A stretch of DNA of 64,000 bases from assembly GCF_003254395.2 (NCBI RefSeq), contig NC_037638.1, positions 27,377,649 through 27,441,648 on the forward strand, written 5' to 3'. Below, piece after piece: positions 1-12,861 of this stretch (position 1 is its first letter; each line of letters begins with the position of its first letter). The notes under the pieces are model-generated. The model was given only the letters and a program-made list of their open reading frames with translations. It ran no database searches and was not told where the DNA came from. Source of the DNA: Apis mellifera. Lineage: Eukaryota; Arthropoda; Insecta; Hymenoptera; Apidae. A program made the translations under genes and the position numbers.

Positions 1-3000
1 CCGAGACGTTTGGCGCCGACTGGCCAGCCGTCAATCATCGCCGATACGAGTCGAGAACGTTGCACGATCGAGGAGCAACGCTTCCTCCTGCAAATCGTAT
101 CACGGCAAATCGAACGGCGTTATCGGATTATCGAAAGGATCGAACGAACGTTGCCTTGTTCTCCCTCACACTTTTGTTCCATTTGGGAACGAAAGCGTCG
201 TTATATAATTATAAAACGGGAAGCAAGATTCGAATGCGCGCGTACAACGATTGTAAATCCATTTGATCAAACGATCCGATGAATGGAGAAGCTTTTTACC
301 GAGCTCTTTATATTCGCCGATCTCGAGGCAAAGCCGTTGCACGTGTTATCGTCGGCGGTATTGAAATCTACAACCTGAACGCATGCGTTTGGCCGTGTCA
401 CTCTTTCAATCGCTCCCCCGTGCAGTCTGGAACTGCGTGCGCTTATGCGCATGAAGGGAGAATGAGTACGCGCGATACGCACGGCGTTAAGTTACTTTCA
501 TACTGTGTTTGTTACGCGGCCGTACTCTTTCAAACAGCCTTACTGGAAATTCCTATTAAACAACGATGACGTTAGGTCGTTGTTCGAACTCTCGCACTCC
601 CCCTTCGCATTAAATCGAGCCGAGCAGAAATAACTTTGAATTATAAATCGGAATCGACTGATTTCTTTTTCTTCCCCTTCCCTCCTTTTTCTCCGCGATG
701 GGATGGGAGGAGAATACGTGGAATTCTAGGCTAGAGGAGAGAAGGGGGCAAGCGTCTATCTTCGGCTCGACCGGTCGATCGGCCGATCGCCGTCCCCCGA
801 GCCGAGATAAGTCTAACTAAAAATCGTCGGTTGGTACACCTGGTGCCAACGAGGAGAGAGAGAGAGAGGGAAACACCATTACCCTCGTAAACGAAGAGAA
901 CCTTTACTCGCCACGCATTATCGAAGCTGGTAATTGACCAAATTATCGATAAGAAATTGCCGCTCGATCTCTGAGAAAATCTCACTCCCGTGTGAACTCT
1001 CGTTCCATCGTTACCCAATCGAAGGCGACAAAGTGAGGTTCGGGTTGAATCGAAACGGCGATAAAGGTAATGGATCTTCTATTGGAGCATCGAAAAGCAC
1101 GCCGAAGAATCCTCGACTTTCCATTCCGTTCGACAACCGCTGGTTACACGGTCGATTTCGAAGTCGGGCGAGACGCCCGCAACTTGGAAACTTATTGAAA
1201 GAGGGGAGATTTGAAAAACTTTCTCCCGTAACGAAACGTTACAAGTGGTCGCTCGTGAATTTCTCACGATACGTTTTGCCACGATATATCGTTCGCTCCA
1301 ACGAGATGAGATCACGTAAGAAAATTAATTCTACAAAACCGGGAATGGAAATCGCGTGGAGGAGGAGATTCGTTGAAATTTTCTTCTAGAGAAAAACGAA
1401 AATAATGTTTGGACGCTGTTACGTCCACGATGCTCGAAAGCTATTCGACGAAGCCTTACCTCTATAGTATTCGATATCAATCCGTGACACGAGGCGGATA
1501 ATATCGTTACCGCGACCTTGTTTTCCCTGATTGGATTGCCCTCGTACTTGTATCGCTATAAGCTACTATTCGATACACTCTGTCGAAAAAAAAAAGAAAG
1601 AAAGAAAGAAAGAAAGAAGGAAAAAGAAAGTAAAAAGAACCGCGCGATCGATTTGAAATATTTTATGCGCGAGTATAAAATGTGTGTATATCTATATATA
1701 TGGTTGTAGAAAAATTTATAAAAATTACGAAGAGAGGCTCATCGAATCGATTTGCAAACAATACCAGTGAACAAGATTTAAAACGTTTCACTTTGCGTAT
1801 TCTTGCGACGCACGTCAATAATGGATCGAAGTGCATCATCGGATCGGTACAACCGGATTTACGTTCGCTAAAATCTTTCTTGTGTTCGCTTGTTATTCAT
1901 CTTAGCACATGTATGCCGCCAGTATTTAAAATGTTTGCGCGTTTGTAACGCGAATCGTGGCTCGCGAGTCGCGTCACATTCGTAGAACATTGTCCGTATC
2001 CAGGTCGGTACACGAGGAAAATTCTCCTAACAATTACACATATCCCTGGAATCGTTTTCCTTTCTTTTTTTTCTCTTTTCACGATCGCGTTAAATCGAGG
2101 CTTGCTTAAATTTTCGATTCGAATAAAAAGATTCGCCGGCCCGAAATTACGAAAATACGATAGAAGTATTTGAAAAATAAAGGGGGAAGAATAATTGGAG
2201 GCAAATGTAATTGACCGGTTCGTTATCGTGGACGTACACGAGGTGGAGACAGATTACGTTATCGAGACATGTGTTCGATGTGTGTAAAAATAACAGGCCG
2301 ATCTATCGTTGGAGAATTAGTCAAATGTGAAATGTATATATTTCGTTGCGTTTCGTTTACGATACGAATAAGTTTTAACGCGATCGAATGGAAAAAAGAT
2401 TTGGAAATTTATCTCGCGTTTCGCTTCGATTTTCCCTTTCCAACAATTCGTTTAAAATCGCATTTTCGAATCTTTCCTTCCCGTCTCGCTACTGATTTTA
2501 TACAAGATAAAACCGTGAAATCAAGTTGACCGTGAAAAATCAGAATTTCGATAAGAAATTGCACAAAGCTAACCGTACTATCTTACGTACGAGAGACAAA
2601 AGAAAACGATCCCGCTTGATGATTTATCGTTTCGAAAGAAAGAGAGAAAGAAAGAAAGGAGGAGAGGAAGGTTCACATCGATCGAAGATTATTTCGGAAC
2701 GACAGAAACGAAGGAAGAGATAGAGTAAGAGATAAGGGAGGAGAGAGAGAAATACGGAAGAAAGTGGAACGGTGTTGGGGACCCAGACAGTCTATGCGAT
2801 CGTTGCTTAATCGGACGAGTCTCATTCAGAAAGCATTTTAATTGCGCGTTTCCCTTATCTAAAATATGTTTCCTTATCGTCCACCGTATCGTTTGATTTT
2901 CTAACTGACAATCCATCGTTTTCGATAACAAACCAAGTAACAGAATTCTATCGTCGTTGGTTACATCAAACGCCAAGATCCGTCGCTAAACGCGAAATTC

Positions 3001-3480
3001 ATTCTCGTACCTGCGTTCTTTCTTCGAAATATAACATTCTCTGATATCTGATTCAACGAGATATCGTTCGAATCTCTGGCCAAAAAACGAGCGAACCGAG
3101 AGAGACGATGAAATTTTACGAAATTTCAAATCGAAGAAAAAGTATCTTTATCGATTATTAAACGTTGTGAAATACGCATGGTAAAATTGCGTACTTGCAT
3201 CATCGGGCAGAGATTTATCGAAATAATTAATGAATTCCGTTGAATGAAATAGAATTCAAAGACGCACCGATCGCGATCTTCGTAAAATTCCGTTCTACGC
3301 GACGCAAGATTCCCGATGCGCGTCTGAAAAGAAGAAATATTAGTTCCACGTCTCGCGTCTTCTATTTGCCTACGCTTTCCTGACGCTTCACCCCCTGCCA
3401 GCCAAAGTACCGTTACCCAACTATATACTACCCAGAATACGTATACGCATCGTCCCTCTTTTAATCGCGTTATTCGTCGA
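1..3480. other. Non-coding stretch, no gene seen
   Basis: No open frame here shows a domain, plausible splice pairing or codon pattern that I recognise. The sequence is typical bee-like DNA: AT-rich with many TCGA/TTCGAA words, a short GA run near 855-868 and a GAAA microsatellite. Several short frames overlap on both strands in 730-1400 but are mutually contradictory. It could be intergenic or intronic. Confidence 0.6.
1586..1631. repeat. (GAAA)n microsatellite
   Basis: Purine-rich run of A followed by GAAA units and degenerate GAAAAA repeats. It gives rise to a spurious Lys/Glu/Arg-rich frame. Confidence 0.9.
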
Positions 3481-5350
3481 AATATTATATCATGTTGGTG
3501 GAGGGAAGGGGGAGAGAAAAAGAAAAGCTGACGAAGGGAGGGAAGACAGAGAAGAAGGCGGAAGAATCGGGTAGGCAGTGTACACTTACATTTGGTTGCG
3601 CGTTAGACGATGTAGAGCGACGAGATCGTGAAGAGAGCGCGTAATCCGAAGCGGACGTCATCCCAGTATTCGTGTACGAAAACCTTTGTCAGCCCGGAGT
3701 CAGGATCATTCACCACCGGTCGTCGCGTGCGCACTCGCGACCACTACCACCAACGGGACACACTGGCACACCGCACCACCGAGCATGCAGCCAAGGGGGT
3801 GATCGGGAGAGCGCGTGGATATCGAGAGGACTGGATTCGAGGCGAACGCGCACGTGTGTATACGATCACGAGGCACAACGTGGAAAGCGTTCAAGTGTCC
3901 GAGTATCGGGGCGGACACGAGGAGATCGTTTGTCCATCCGATCCCTTTCGAGTCATTTTTAATCGGGATCGGGATGGGATGGTAGGATGGACGGAGGAAG
4001 GAAGGAAGGAAGGAGGAGGGGAAGAAAGGGGCGAGGAAAAACGTCTCGAGCTCGTGGAAAATGAAAGAAAACGGTTCACTCACGTGCTTAAAGTGAGACG
4101 CATCCAGGCGCGTTGCGTCAGCAGCGTCGACGCATCGCGTCGGGCTGGCCTTCTGGAGCTACTTTCAAAATCCTTGCATTCAGCGCTCGTTATGCGTTAT
4201 TTTCTTCCTCCGTTGACCAGATACTTTCCACCCACTTCCACTTCTCCCATCGATTTCTCGCCGATTCTCCAAAATTTTCTCGCGCACCGTTTCTTTTCAA
4301 CTTTTTCCTTTACTCTCTCGTGTCTCGATCGGTCCACGATCGATCAACGTACGACCAATGTACGATCGATATATCGTACGGGATCGGTTAAACAGATTTT
4401 TCGCGCAGGGGGGGGGGGGAGAAAAATAAAAGCGAGAAAAGCGGGAAAAATGTACGCGGGGAGATCGGCGACGGCGCACTGGAGCGTAAACGCAGACGAG
4501 AGTTACGCGATCCCGATCGATCGGCTCGCACCCACCATCATCACCACGATCGAGCCAACGATCAACGCGATCGGCAACGGTATAAACTCCTCACTCGCAT
4601 CGGGCACTTTATTTGTCTCGAGATCGCGATCGTTCTTCACCCCCCTTTGCGAAACGATCGTTCGGAACGCACTTTCTCACTTGTGTCGGAAGGTGGAAAC
4701 GGCGGCAACGGTAAGAACCCCGGCGCAGCGCAGGTAGCACGAAACCACTGGGCGCACTTGGATTTGCGCCAACATCTTTGTGACTAGGTGGCCGCTAACG
4801 TTGCTGGAGATGGTTGGCGCTCGGCCAAAGTGGCGTGTTACGATGCGAACAGGGTGAACTCTCTCTCTCTTCCTCTCCCCTGGTGAAAAGAAAAAAAAAA
4901 AGGCCGAGGAAAGAGGAGGATACTCTCTCAGGGGCCAATCTGCGTCCGTAAGAAACTTTTTCTTCTTCTTCTTCCTCTTCTTCTTCCTCCTCCTCCTCCT
5001 CCTCCTCCTCCTCCACCTCCTCCTCCTCCTGTTCCCTCGCTCGATGCGGCGATGAGAAACGAAAAAACACGAGAAAGGGGAAAAAGAGACGGAATCGGTG
5101 GCGGTGGTCGATAATGGTTGCGTTTCGGTGGAGCGGAGGAGATTGGGGAATCGGCCGAACGGATCAACACGTTGGAGCACGGCGCGTTGTCACTGCACGG
5201 GCACAACTACGGCGTAGCGGCGACGGTGGGAGCGCAACAACACGAGCGTGGAACGCGTAGCGCTCGGCGATATACAACCGCTGCTTGTGAGAGTCGCGGA
5301 GGCTCGGAGGCGCGCGAGTCAGCCCTACTAGTGTTCGCTCCTCGCTTACC
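3481..5350. promoter_or_regulatory. CpG-dense GC-rich block, possible promoter/5' exon region
   Basis: This block is clearly richer in G+C and CpG than its surroundings. The plus frame 3628-4737 is the longest open frame in the window (369 codons). However, it begins at GTG just after an in-frame TAG, has no ATG until about residue 117, and shows no domain, so I do not call it a gene. A CAG|GTAGCA donor-like site lies at its very end (about 4732). A G-run sits at 4408-4418. Insect promoters and first exons often look like this, but no TATA or initiator element is decisive. Regulatory or 5' exon identity is inference. Confidence 0.3.
4959..5031. repeat. (TTC)n/(TCC)n trinucleotide tract
   Basis: TTC units grade into TCC units for over 70 bp. 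On the minus strand this reads as poly-Glu or poly-Gly and inflates three spurious frames. Confidence 0.9.
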
Positions 5351-5430
5351 TGGCCGCTGCCCTGCTGCCGTTCCTTGCCTAGCCCCTACCCCCACCCCTC
5401 CCCTCCACTCCTTCCGTACACGAGCCTGCC
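5350..5430 (-). other. Possible minus-strand 5' exon ending at a consensus splice donor
   Basis: Read on the minus strand, CCAG|GTAAGC marks a near-perfect splice donor with the exon ending at 5350. The exon side is GC-rich and the upstream side is a GA-rich tract on this strand, as is common in insect promoters. The exon start cannot be fixed, and the 81-bp span given is only the nearest GC-rich part. No protein is recognised, so it could be untranslated. The site may also be a chance match. Confidence 0.2.
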
Positions 5431-5560
5431 CCTCCACTCCTCCTACTATCTCTCTCTCTCTTACTACCCCCTCCTAAATGTCTCTTTCCCACTCTCTCTC
5501 TCTCCCCCTCCCTTCCTCAACTTTTCCTCTCTCTCTCTCTCTCCCCCTCTCTCTTCGCTC
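5431..5560. repeat. Polypyrimidine (TC)n region
   Basis: Dense CT/CCT repeats in several blocks. On the opposite strand this is a GA-rich tract, the type bound by GAGA-like factors in insects (inference). Confidence 0.8.
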
Positions 5561-5891
5561 CTTTTCATCCCCTGCCCCTCTCGCTTTTTGCCTCCCCATC
5601 GACCCTTTCGTTTACCCTCGCAACCCTACCGATACACGCTCTTTCCATCCGTCCGTCCGTCCGTCCTTCCTTTCTCGCGTGCGATGCCGGCGCTGCTACG
5701 TTCGCTGCTAACGAAACGCGCGCAAAAAACCATGTCGATACGATGTTCCACGATGGGTTGGTTAAAGTCGATGCGGTTGTTTGACTCGAGCGTGATTTCA
5801 AAAAAATGGGGGAACGACCCTTTTTCAACAGGTACCGTTTCGATAATGTCGTTCGTTTCGCTTTCTCCTTCGCGTTTTCGTTGTATTGGCG

Positions 5892-5894
<3 letters not shown>

Positions 5895-5923
<29 letters not shown>
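5895..5923. repeat. (GA)n microsatellite
   Basis: About 14 uninterrupted GA units. Confidence 0.95.
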
Positions 5924-5926
<3 letters not shown>

Positions 5927-8540
5927 CGATAATCGATACTCGTGATCATACATTTTTTTATCGATAAACGTAACATTTCCTTCGATAAATCAACGTCGAA
6001 GAAATTCACCGTTTTTTCGTTTTCCAATAATTCGTTCCTTTTCCACGATAGTCTATCGTTCGTTTTCGAAAATTTTATAAACTCGCTCGGTATATATAAT
6101 TTTACAGATTTATCGATTCTTGTTTCTTTTTCCTTCTTCCGATTTCAATTGCAACGATTTAAAAAATCGTTGCATTTAATTTAAAAGTGGAAATCGCGAA
6201 AACAACGAAAACGATACGGCCGCGTGTGCGTTCGATATTCCATCGATTCTTTTCTTCTTTTTTTCTCTCTCTCTCTCTCTCTCCATGCTCGATCGTCGCT
6301 TATTATTATTATTTTTATTTCGCAGCGACCGAATGACGGCCACAGCGATATAAATTACACACATCCGCACGGCCCGTCTTCTCGTTCTTGGATCGAGCGT
6401 ATATACATCGAGGATGACGACGCGCCGTTGCGTCGTCGTTACGCAATCCGAACGAACCAAGGTGATCGAAGTTTGTTTTCCCGTGTCAACGCCACGGTTA
6501 TTATTTTACTTTATATTATAATCGATCGAGCCGAGTTTCGACGCGCGAAAACAATTTGAAGGGAAGAAAGGAGGGAGAAGAGTTTCGGTAATCGAGGCAA
6601 CATCGAGTTGAACAGGCAACGGCCTCTCGACGCGACGCAAGATAATTAACCATATCGATCGAACGAAAGCGAAATCGAACGGGGAACGTCCCGCGGAAAC
6701 GGAGAGTCGCGCGTCTGCTTTCCACTCACCGTTCTCTCGTCGTCGCGTCCCCAGTGGTGGAGAATTACATTGCGCGTGCAAGCGTTTCGCATAGGTGTTG
6801 CATCGCTCGCGGCAGAACGAATTGCTGCGCATTCCGCGCTTCCCAATTTTTCTAACTCGTAGCCCAGGAGGACTCGCAGTCTCGGCAGTTTGCTTACGAG
6901 CGAGAAATCCGATACCCCGACAACAGATAACAAAAACGATACGCGATACAACAAACGAATTTAAATCGCTTACTAGCCTCGCAACTTTTTAAATACGTCG
7001 TTTTAAGTGCGTCGTACGATTTTTTCTTTCCCTTTCTCTCTTCTTTTTCTTCTTCTAAATAGAATCAAACGGTTCACCAACGATATCCCGAATTTTTTAA
7101 AAATCGAAGAAATCCGAATAGTGGAAGCCAATATTTGCTCCGAGCGTCGTTAATTAATTTCTTGCCGGGAACTGTTTGAAAGAGGATCGGTGGGTAGAAA
7201 TTCATGGAAAAAGAGGCGAAGCCAAGATTCGTTCGCCTCTTATTAGAGTTCCGGCTAAAGTTGTCGCCAAAATTCGAATGGTCTAATTTTCCGTTCACGG
7301 AAAAGGGAGGAACTTGTTGTTCGAGAGAGAGAGAGTTTGGCACCTCGCAGGGCCGTATTGACACAGTTCTCCCGCCACGTTCCCCCGATTCTACGTAAAT
7401 CTCTGCTCCCCCTAAAAACGGAGAGGGGAAGACCCGTTACGCAAAACGATCGGCCGCACTAAGTAAAAAATTAAATGAAGCGCGTTCGTTGTTTTGAAAT
7501 AAGCTCGGCAAACAGTTTCGCTACGCTCCTCAAGTGTTCGGCACGTTTGATCGTGGCGAGACACGATCCTTTATCTCGGCTATCTCGGCTATCTGGTTGG
7601 TGTCGTGCTACCTAACGACGACGCGCAACACCGTCCTCGACTCGCCCCGGAAGGAACGGAACAAAAACTTCAGGAGGCCGAGAACACAGGCCTTGCCCTC
7701 GGAATAAGGGTAAATTGGGGTGCGCGCTTAATTACCGGAGGTGACAAATGCCAGGGCCCGAAATACCTCGCCTCCGATATACCTGAAACTCCTGCCGCCA
7801 ACGCGTTTAAATCATCGAACGATACGACGCCGCTACCTTTTGTCGCTTATCAACCGAAACGGTTCCCCGATCCCTCTTCCTCGTTTTCGACCAAGAAACG
7901 CCATTTACGAAGAAACGCTGCGAAAAACTTGAACCTGTGTTTTCCTCGAGTTCGTATTTATCTCTTTTCCTCGAACGATTAAACGAGAAATTTTCCTCGT
8001 CACCCAACGATAGATGGAAATTTTAATACGATTTGTCTCTGTGCGAGACAAAGTCGATAAGCATTATGACATTACGTAAGTCGCGTTGTGTATCGTCAAA
8101 TTACGAACAAAGATATTTCTTATATCGTTTCACCGATAACTAAGGTGAAACGTTGTGTCTTCTTTCGAGATGAACGATCTTTGAACGATCCTTATAATTC
8201 GTTTTCGATGAATTTTCTTTTTCAAAATGGCTTCCTCGTTATCGCGAGATATTACCAATATGTAAATAAAATTTTCGAGTTTGATAAACTTTTAATCTGA
8301 TGCAGAATCGCTATCTTTCCGAATCGATCGAAATCGTTTCGATCTCGATTACCGTGATTTAACCGTGATCCTCGCACTCGAGATACTCCGCGGAAAAACA
8401 ACAACGATCGAGCTCGAGAGGAATCGAAGGGAATGAGAGGAAAAGACGAAATCGGTCGAAGAGTAGCGCGAGATCATAACGCGATCACGAGGAGTTTCCT
8501 TACACGAGCTCGTGTGGCGTATATAGCAAAGCTCGCAGCG
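5924..8540. other. Non-coding stretch, no gene seen
   Basis: Mixed AT-rich and CpG-containing sequence with a (CT)n run at 6263-6283. Frames around 6506-6992 and 7605-7982 are open on one or both strands but are not recognisable, and several use non-ATG starts. No transposon, RNA gene or array is visible. Confidence 0.6.
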
Positions 8541-8544
8541 TAGC

Positions 8545-8585
8545 CTGGGTAAACCGCATTTAATCAGTTTGCGGTCGCGGCCCGC
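8545..8585. promoter_or_regulatory. Candidate cis element: inverted Runx-type sites around a homeodomain core
   Basis: AACCGCA at 8552-8558 and TGCGGT at 8570-8575 are inverted copies of the Runt-domain recognition sequence (TGYGGT). They flank TTTAATCA, which contains a TAATC homeodomain core. The surrounding 8505-8600 is GC-balanced inside AT-rich DNA. Function is inferred from motif grouping only. Confidence 0.3.
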
Positions 8586-8759
8586 TCTCTTATATCCTTT
8601 TAATACGTTTTCTCCTTTCTTCTCTTCCTTTACTCTCGCACCACGTAATTCAACTCCCGCACATGTGCGAGCTACGGCTACGCAATATCTACACAGCGCA
8701 CCGTGTTTCTTTCCTTTCCCCGGATGAATAACGACACCGGTAGTACCTGTATCCTAAAT

Positions 8760-8779
8760 CTTTTTTTTTTTTTTTTTTT
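8760..8779. repeat. Poly-T tract
   Basis: Uninterrupted run of T, with a second shorter T-run near 8812-8822. Confidence 0.95.
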
Positions 8780-10345
8780 CTTCCAATCGTATCGAGCCGA
8801 TTTTCTGCTCTCTTTTTTTTTTTCTTTTAGAAAGTAATTATATACGGAATAGAATCGTTTTCGTCGAGCTGTTCGAAATATTTTTTGAAATCTTGGTTTT
8901 CGATAATGAAAAAGAGATATTCGATTAATCTTAACTTATCGCCGGCAGAATTTGATAATTTTGAAAGAATGAAAGAGCGAAGGGAGTATATATTTAATTA
9001 TCTGTTGTATGAATTAGAAAGATAATCGTGATTGGATAAGAGGGGAGATTATCGGCGGGAATACAACAATTGGAACGGAACCGCGCGCATCGAGAATAAT
9101 TTCTTTTCGGTATTTAATTCGGTCGAATCGATTTTCGTAGAATCGTAGGTCGGAGAGAGTAAGAAGTATCCTGGGGGCAATTTTTAAGAGGTTTTACGCC
9201 TGTTTCGGGGGCCGGCCGGCAATTTAGTGGAATTAAATAATAGTCCGTCCCATTAACGTAACGATGCGGCTGAGGATGTCCCGCAGGATCCGTGGAGAAG
9301 ATTTTTGAAAGTGGACGGAGGCATGCCAGGTACAGGTTCACGTTTTATTTCATCGTAACGTGCCACGAGGTATATATAGGTATATATATAATACCTTCGT
9401 CCCAGAAGTCAGGACCCTCCAAGGATTCATCCTCGATCTTGTGTGTGGTCCTCCGTGGCTCCTCGAATTATTACCAACGATTTCGCCCGTTCCTACGTCA
9501 ATCTTAAAATTTGTCAAGAATCCCGATCCCCCCCCCCCTCCTGCCACCGAATCGACTCCTCGTCGTCCATTTTCCCTCCCGATTAACTTAAGAAACTTCC
9601 AGCTTTCACGCTGGAAAAACCGTCTTCCATTTTTATCGACGCGCAAAGATGACACGAAAAGAAGAGAAAAGAAAGAAAGAGAGAAGAAACAAATCGATTA
9701 ATTACTGTACGAAACGAGATGCTTGATCCGCGAAACGAACTCGAGAAAATTGATCGTTTATCGAAAACGAAAGGAATGGCGAATAAATCTTGGAAAATGG
9801 AGTCGGTTTGCTCCCGGGGACCGTATATCGGATCCAATAAAAGATAACGATCCGTGGTGGCGGGATGAAGACGTAAACGTGAAAGGAACGGCGATAATCA
9901 ACGCGAGTATCCCGATCCTTGCTAAATATCCCTCGTTTTCGGTGAAACTCGAGCCTCCCTCTCCATAATCGGAAGAATGTTTGCAACCTGTCGCGTTACG
10001 ATCCCTCTCGCGAGTTGGATGGATTTACAGATGGATCGGTGATTCTCCCCCCCTTTTCTCTCTCCCCCTTTCCCGTGAAAGAGACGTATTTGCCGGTGAC
10101 GATATCTTTAGGTGATCCGCACAACGGACGGAATGCCGGCAGACCCACCGCAGCTTTGTGACACCACAACTTTCTGCTGCAATAACATTCGCGCCTTTAC
10201 AACAACAGCTCGTCCTCTGAGACGAGAGATCCACTCTGCAACAATAATACTGCATGTGTGGCCTTCTCAGTGGTGCTCAAATTTTTCGCGTCTTCGTTTC
10301 CTATTTGTAGCCACGTTTCGTCGAGCAATTTTTTTCCTTCCTTTC

Positions 10346-10350
<5 letters not shown>

Positions 10351-10376
<26 letters not shown>
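10351..10376. repeat. (GA)n microsatellite
   Basis: About 13 GA units. Confidence 0.95.
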
Positions 10377-10380
<4 letters not shown>

Positions 10381-11395
10381 TTCGTGCCTCTTTGCGCTCC
10401 ATAAAAATGTCTAATCGTTATTGCATTATACAATATTAATTATTAGTTTCCTTTGATTTATAGTAACGATAATGTATTAACGCGCAAATTAATTTGTCGT
10501 AATGGCTAAGAAGTAACTAGGAATGATTTCAAATTGACATCGAAGGAAGGGAAGGAAGGGAAGAAGGAAGGAAGTACTGGAAAGATTTTAAAGAAGCTAC
10601 ATAACCGAGTGGAAACGAAGCATCCGGGAAATGAAAGGATGCAGGGACGTCGTCGAGGAAATGTTCTAAACTACGAAGGTAATATTTGCAAACAGGTAAT
10701 AGAGGCCTTAGGACGGCGCCTCGATAAGTGGCGGACTGTCCTCCTCTTGTTCAAACGTGTGACGCCAACGTGTGAATGAATTTTCTGTTCCCAGAAAGTG
10801 GCGAGAGTTTCGCAACATTTCCATTCACGGGGTCGCCGTCTATCATTCCAACCGTTCGAGATTACAATTGAAACTGTCCTCGAGGCAGAAGACCGCGAAT
10901 GATCCGTTCTTCCAGAGATTGGAGAAAAAGGAAAACGATGTAAATACGACAAAAATTGCCGATTCGATTCGATTCGTACGCGGAGAAGTAAGCATCTTCG
11001 AAGATGTCACGAAGGTTTCTACGAAAATGGAATATCGCGGATTTATATAGCGGAGTGAAAACGGAGCACGCGCTCATCCTGTTCGGTACCGGTATAGAGG
11101 TGTATCTGCGGACAATAAATAAGGCGCGATAACGGGAGAGTAACGGCAGCGGACCGGCCGCAATCTTATCAAAGGCACGCCGATGTCTCGAATTTATTTT
11201 CCAATCAGCGGCGGTGTTTCTATTATAAGTACGATTGCCGCTCCGCCGCATACGATCATCCGTGTGTGCAAGTATGCATCCGGCTGCATTGCGATTTAAA
11301 AGCGCGCCTTCGATATCTCTCGTACGTGTATCTCCTCGTCCAACCGAGTGGAATTAAATATTAACGTGAATTTGACCGATCTCTCTCTTTACTCT

Positions 11396-11419
11396 TAATA
11401 TTATTATTATTATTATTAT
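11396..11419. repeat. (ATT)n microsatellite
   Basis: Eight TTA/ATT units in a row. Confidence 0.9.
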
Positions 11420-12339
11420 GGAAAAGAAGCGCAAAATCGACCATGAATTGTTGAAAACGATTTACACGTGCGTTGAGAAGGAAAATTTTTGAGATGGATG
11501 ATAAAAAAAAAAACGAGAACGTGTCGAGGATTTATTTGTTTCGAGGGAAAATGAGAAGAAGATATATACATAACATTTTTATTCCATGCGTGAATATTTC
11601 GTGATAAAATTTTCAGTTAATAAGAAAGAATTTCGTTATATCGCGTATGATTCAATTGAGAATTAACAATTGATTTTAGCGTGTGAGATACATTATGCGA
11701 ATAATTAAACGAATTATTTAGTAAATTTAGTAAAAATTCGAAGAGGAAGGTGTTTAAAAAGGAAGTAGGAAGCCGCTCAACAAGGAAACATCGATATTAG
11801 AAGAATCGCGTGCCTGAAACTGCTAATCGTTGAATACATTGTCGCGAAAGAAAGAAAATAATTAATTATCACCGCGGCAACAAGAGATTAAACAAATAAG
11901 AACGATGAATAACAAATGTCTCCGGGAAACATTCCATCGAGCGAGCAGCGAATCGTCATCGAAGGTAACGGAATAATAATTCTTTACCGAGAACGAACGT
12001 GTTCGAAAATGAGATTTTTCGAACGATCGAAAAATGGAATTTGAAAAATACACGCCCCCTTTCGTTCAAACGTTCTGATTTCCAACGTTTCGATGAACGA
12101 GCCGCGAAATTAATTACCGAACTTCTTTACATTCACGTCACGCGCTTTAAAAGAATATCGATTCTCTCCAAAAAAAGACAACGTTTCAATTTTTCTCCAC
12201 TTTTTTTTATTTCTTTCTTCTCTCGAGGAGAGGAAACGACGACTCGTGGAACGGAAAAATTACGATAAAATACGATCGGGAATGATTTATTAAAGGATTA
12301 GAGGGAAGAGATAATTTTCCACGTGGCGATGCGAGCGAA

Positions 12340-12620
12340 TACAGGCGCGTTCGATCGGCAAATATTTAATACATACCCTTTATATAACGTAAGCGTGTTA
12401 TCGAGATGCGGCTCGCGCAAGGTGTAGCTAAGAATCGTTTAATCGAGGATCAGCCCGATCTCGCCGTCCATAAAACCGAACGGTCCGGCGAGCGGGCATA
12501 AGTGGAAGAAGCTGTCGGTCGACTTCCGACTTCCGCGCGGAACGGCGTCCTCGCTCTCGCGTCCTTTTAATGGAACGATCGTGTCGCCGAGCCGAGCCGA
12601 AACAAAACTTAATAATCGAT
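12340..12620. promoter_or_regulatory. GC-balanced island with TATA-like and Hox-like motifs, candidate enhancer or promoter
   Basis: A 250-bp CpG-containing island is embedded between strongly AT-rich flanks. It includes CCCTTTATATAACG near 12376-12389 (TATA-like), CCATAAAACC near 12469-12478 (Abd-B/Cad-like) and several CG-rich blocks. No open frame is convincing. It resembles a conserved non-coding element. That cannot be shown from a single sequence. Confidence 0.25.
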
Positions 12621-12861
12621 CAACGCTTGTAACTCGCTTCGAGGAAGTTGTTCAAAGTTTACACTTTCTTTCGAATGCTCGTTCGAGAAAAAATCGATTT
12701 TGCAATTCGAATTAGGGAAAAAACTTCGGGTATATTGCGAGTGATAAGCACTTTCTACGATACACGTCGCCTGTTTATGATGTTATCGAGAAAAGAGGAA
12801 AAAGATGATTTATAAAATCTTTCGAAACGATTCTGAAACAGTTCAGAAAGAATGAAGGAAG

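Larger units (their letters stand above)
8780..12339. other. Non-coding stretch, no gene seen
   Basis: Contains a GC-balanced island at 9120-9330 with a GCCGGCCGGC palindrome at 9211-9220, a C-run near 9529-9538, a GA microsatellite at 10351-10376 and an ATT repeat at 11396-11419. The island at 10090-10260 is open on both strands and is preceded by an acceptor-like TCTTTAG at about 10106-10112, but no protein is recognised. From about 11400 the sequence becomes strongly AT-rich. Confidence 0.6.

Noticed and set aside
3628..4737. 369-codon plus-strand open frame
   Set aside because: Starts at GTG directly after an in-frame stop, first ATG only about 117 codons in, composition changes abruptly along its length, no domain. 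Treated as openness caused by GC/CpG-rich DNA.
4677..5206. Three overlapping minus-strand frames with poly-Arg, poly-Glu and poly-Gly
   Set aside because: Driven by the TTC/TCC repeat at 4959-5031 read in three frames.
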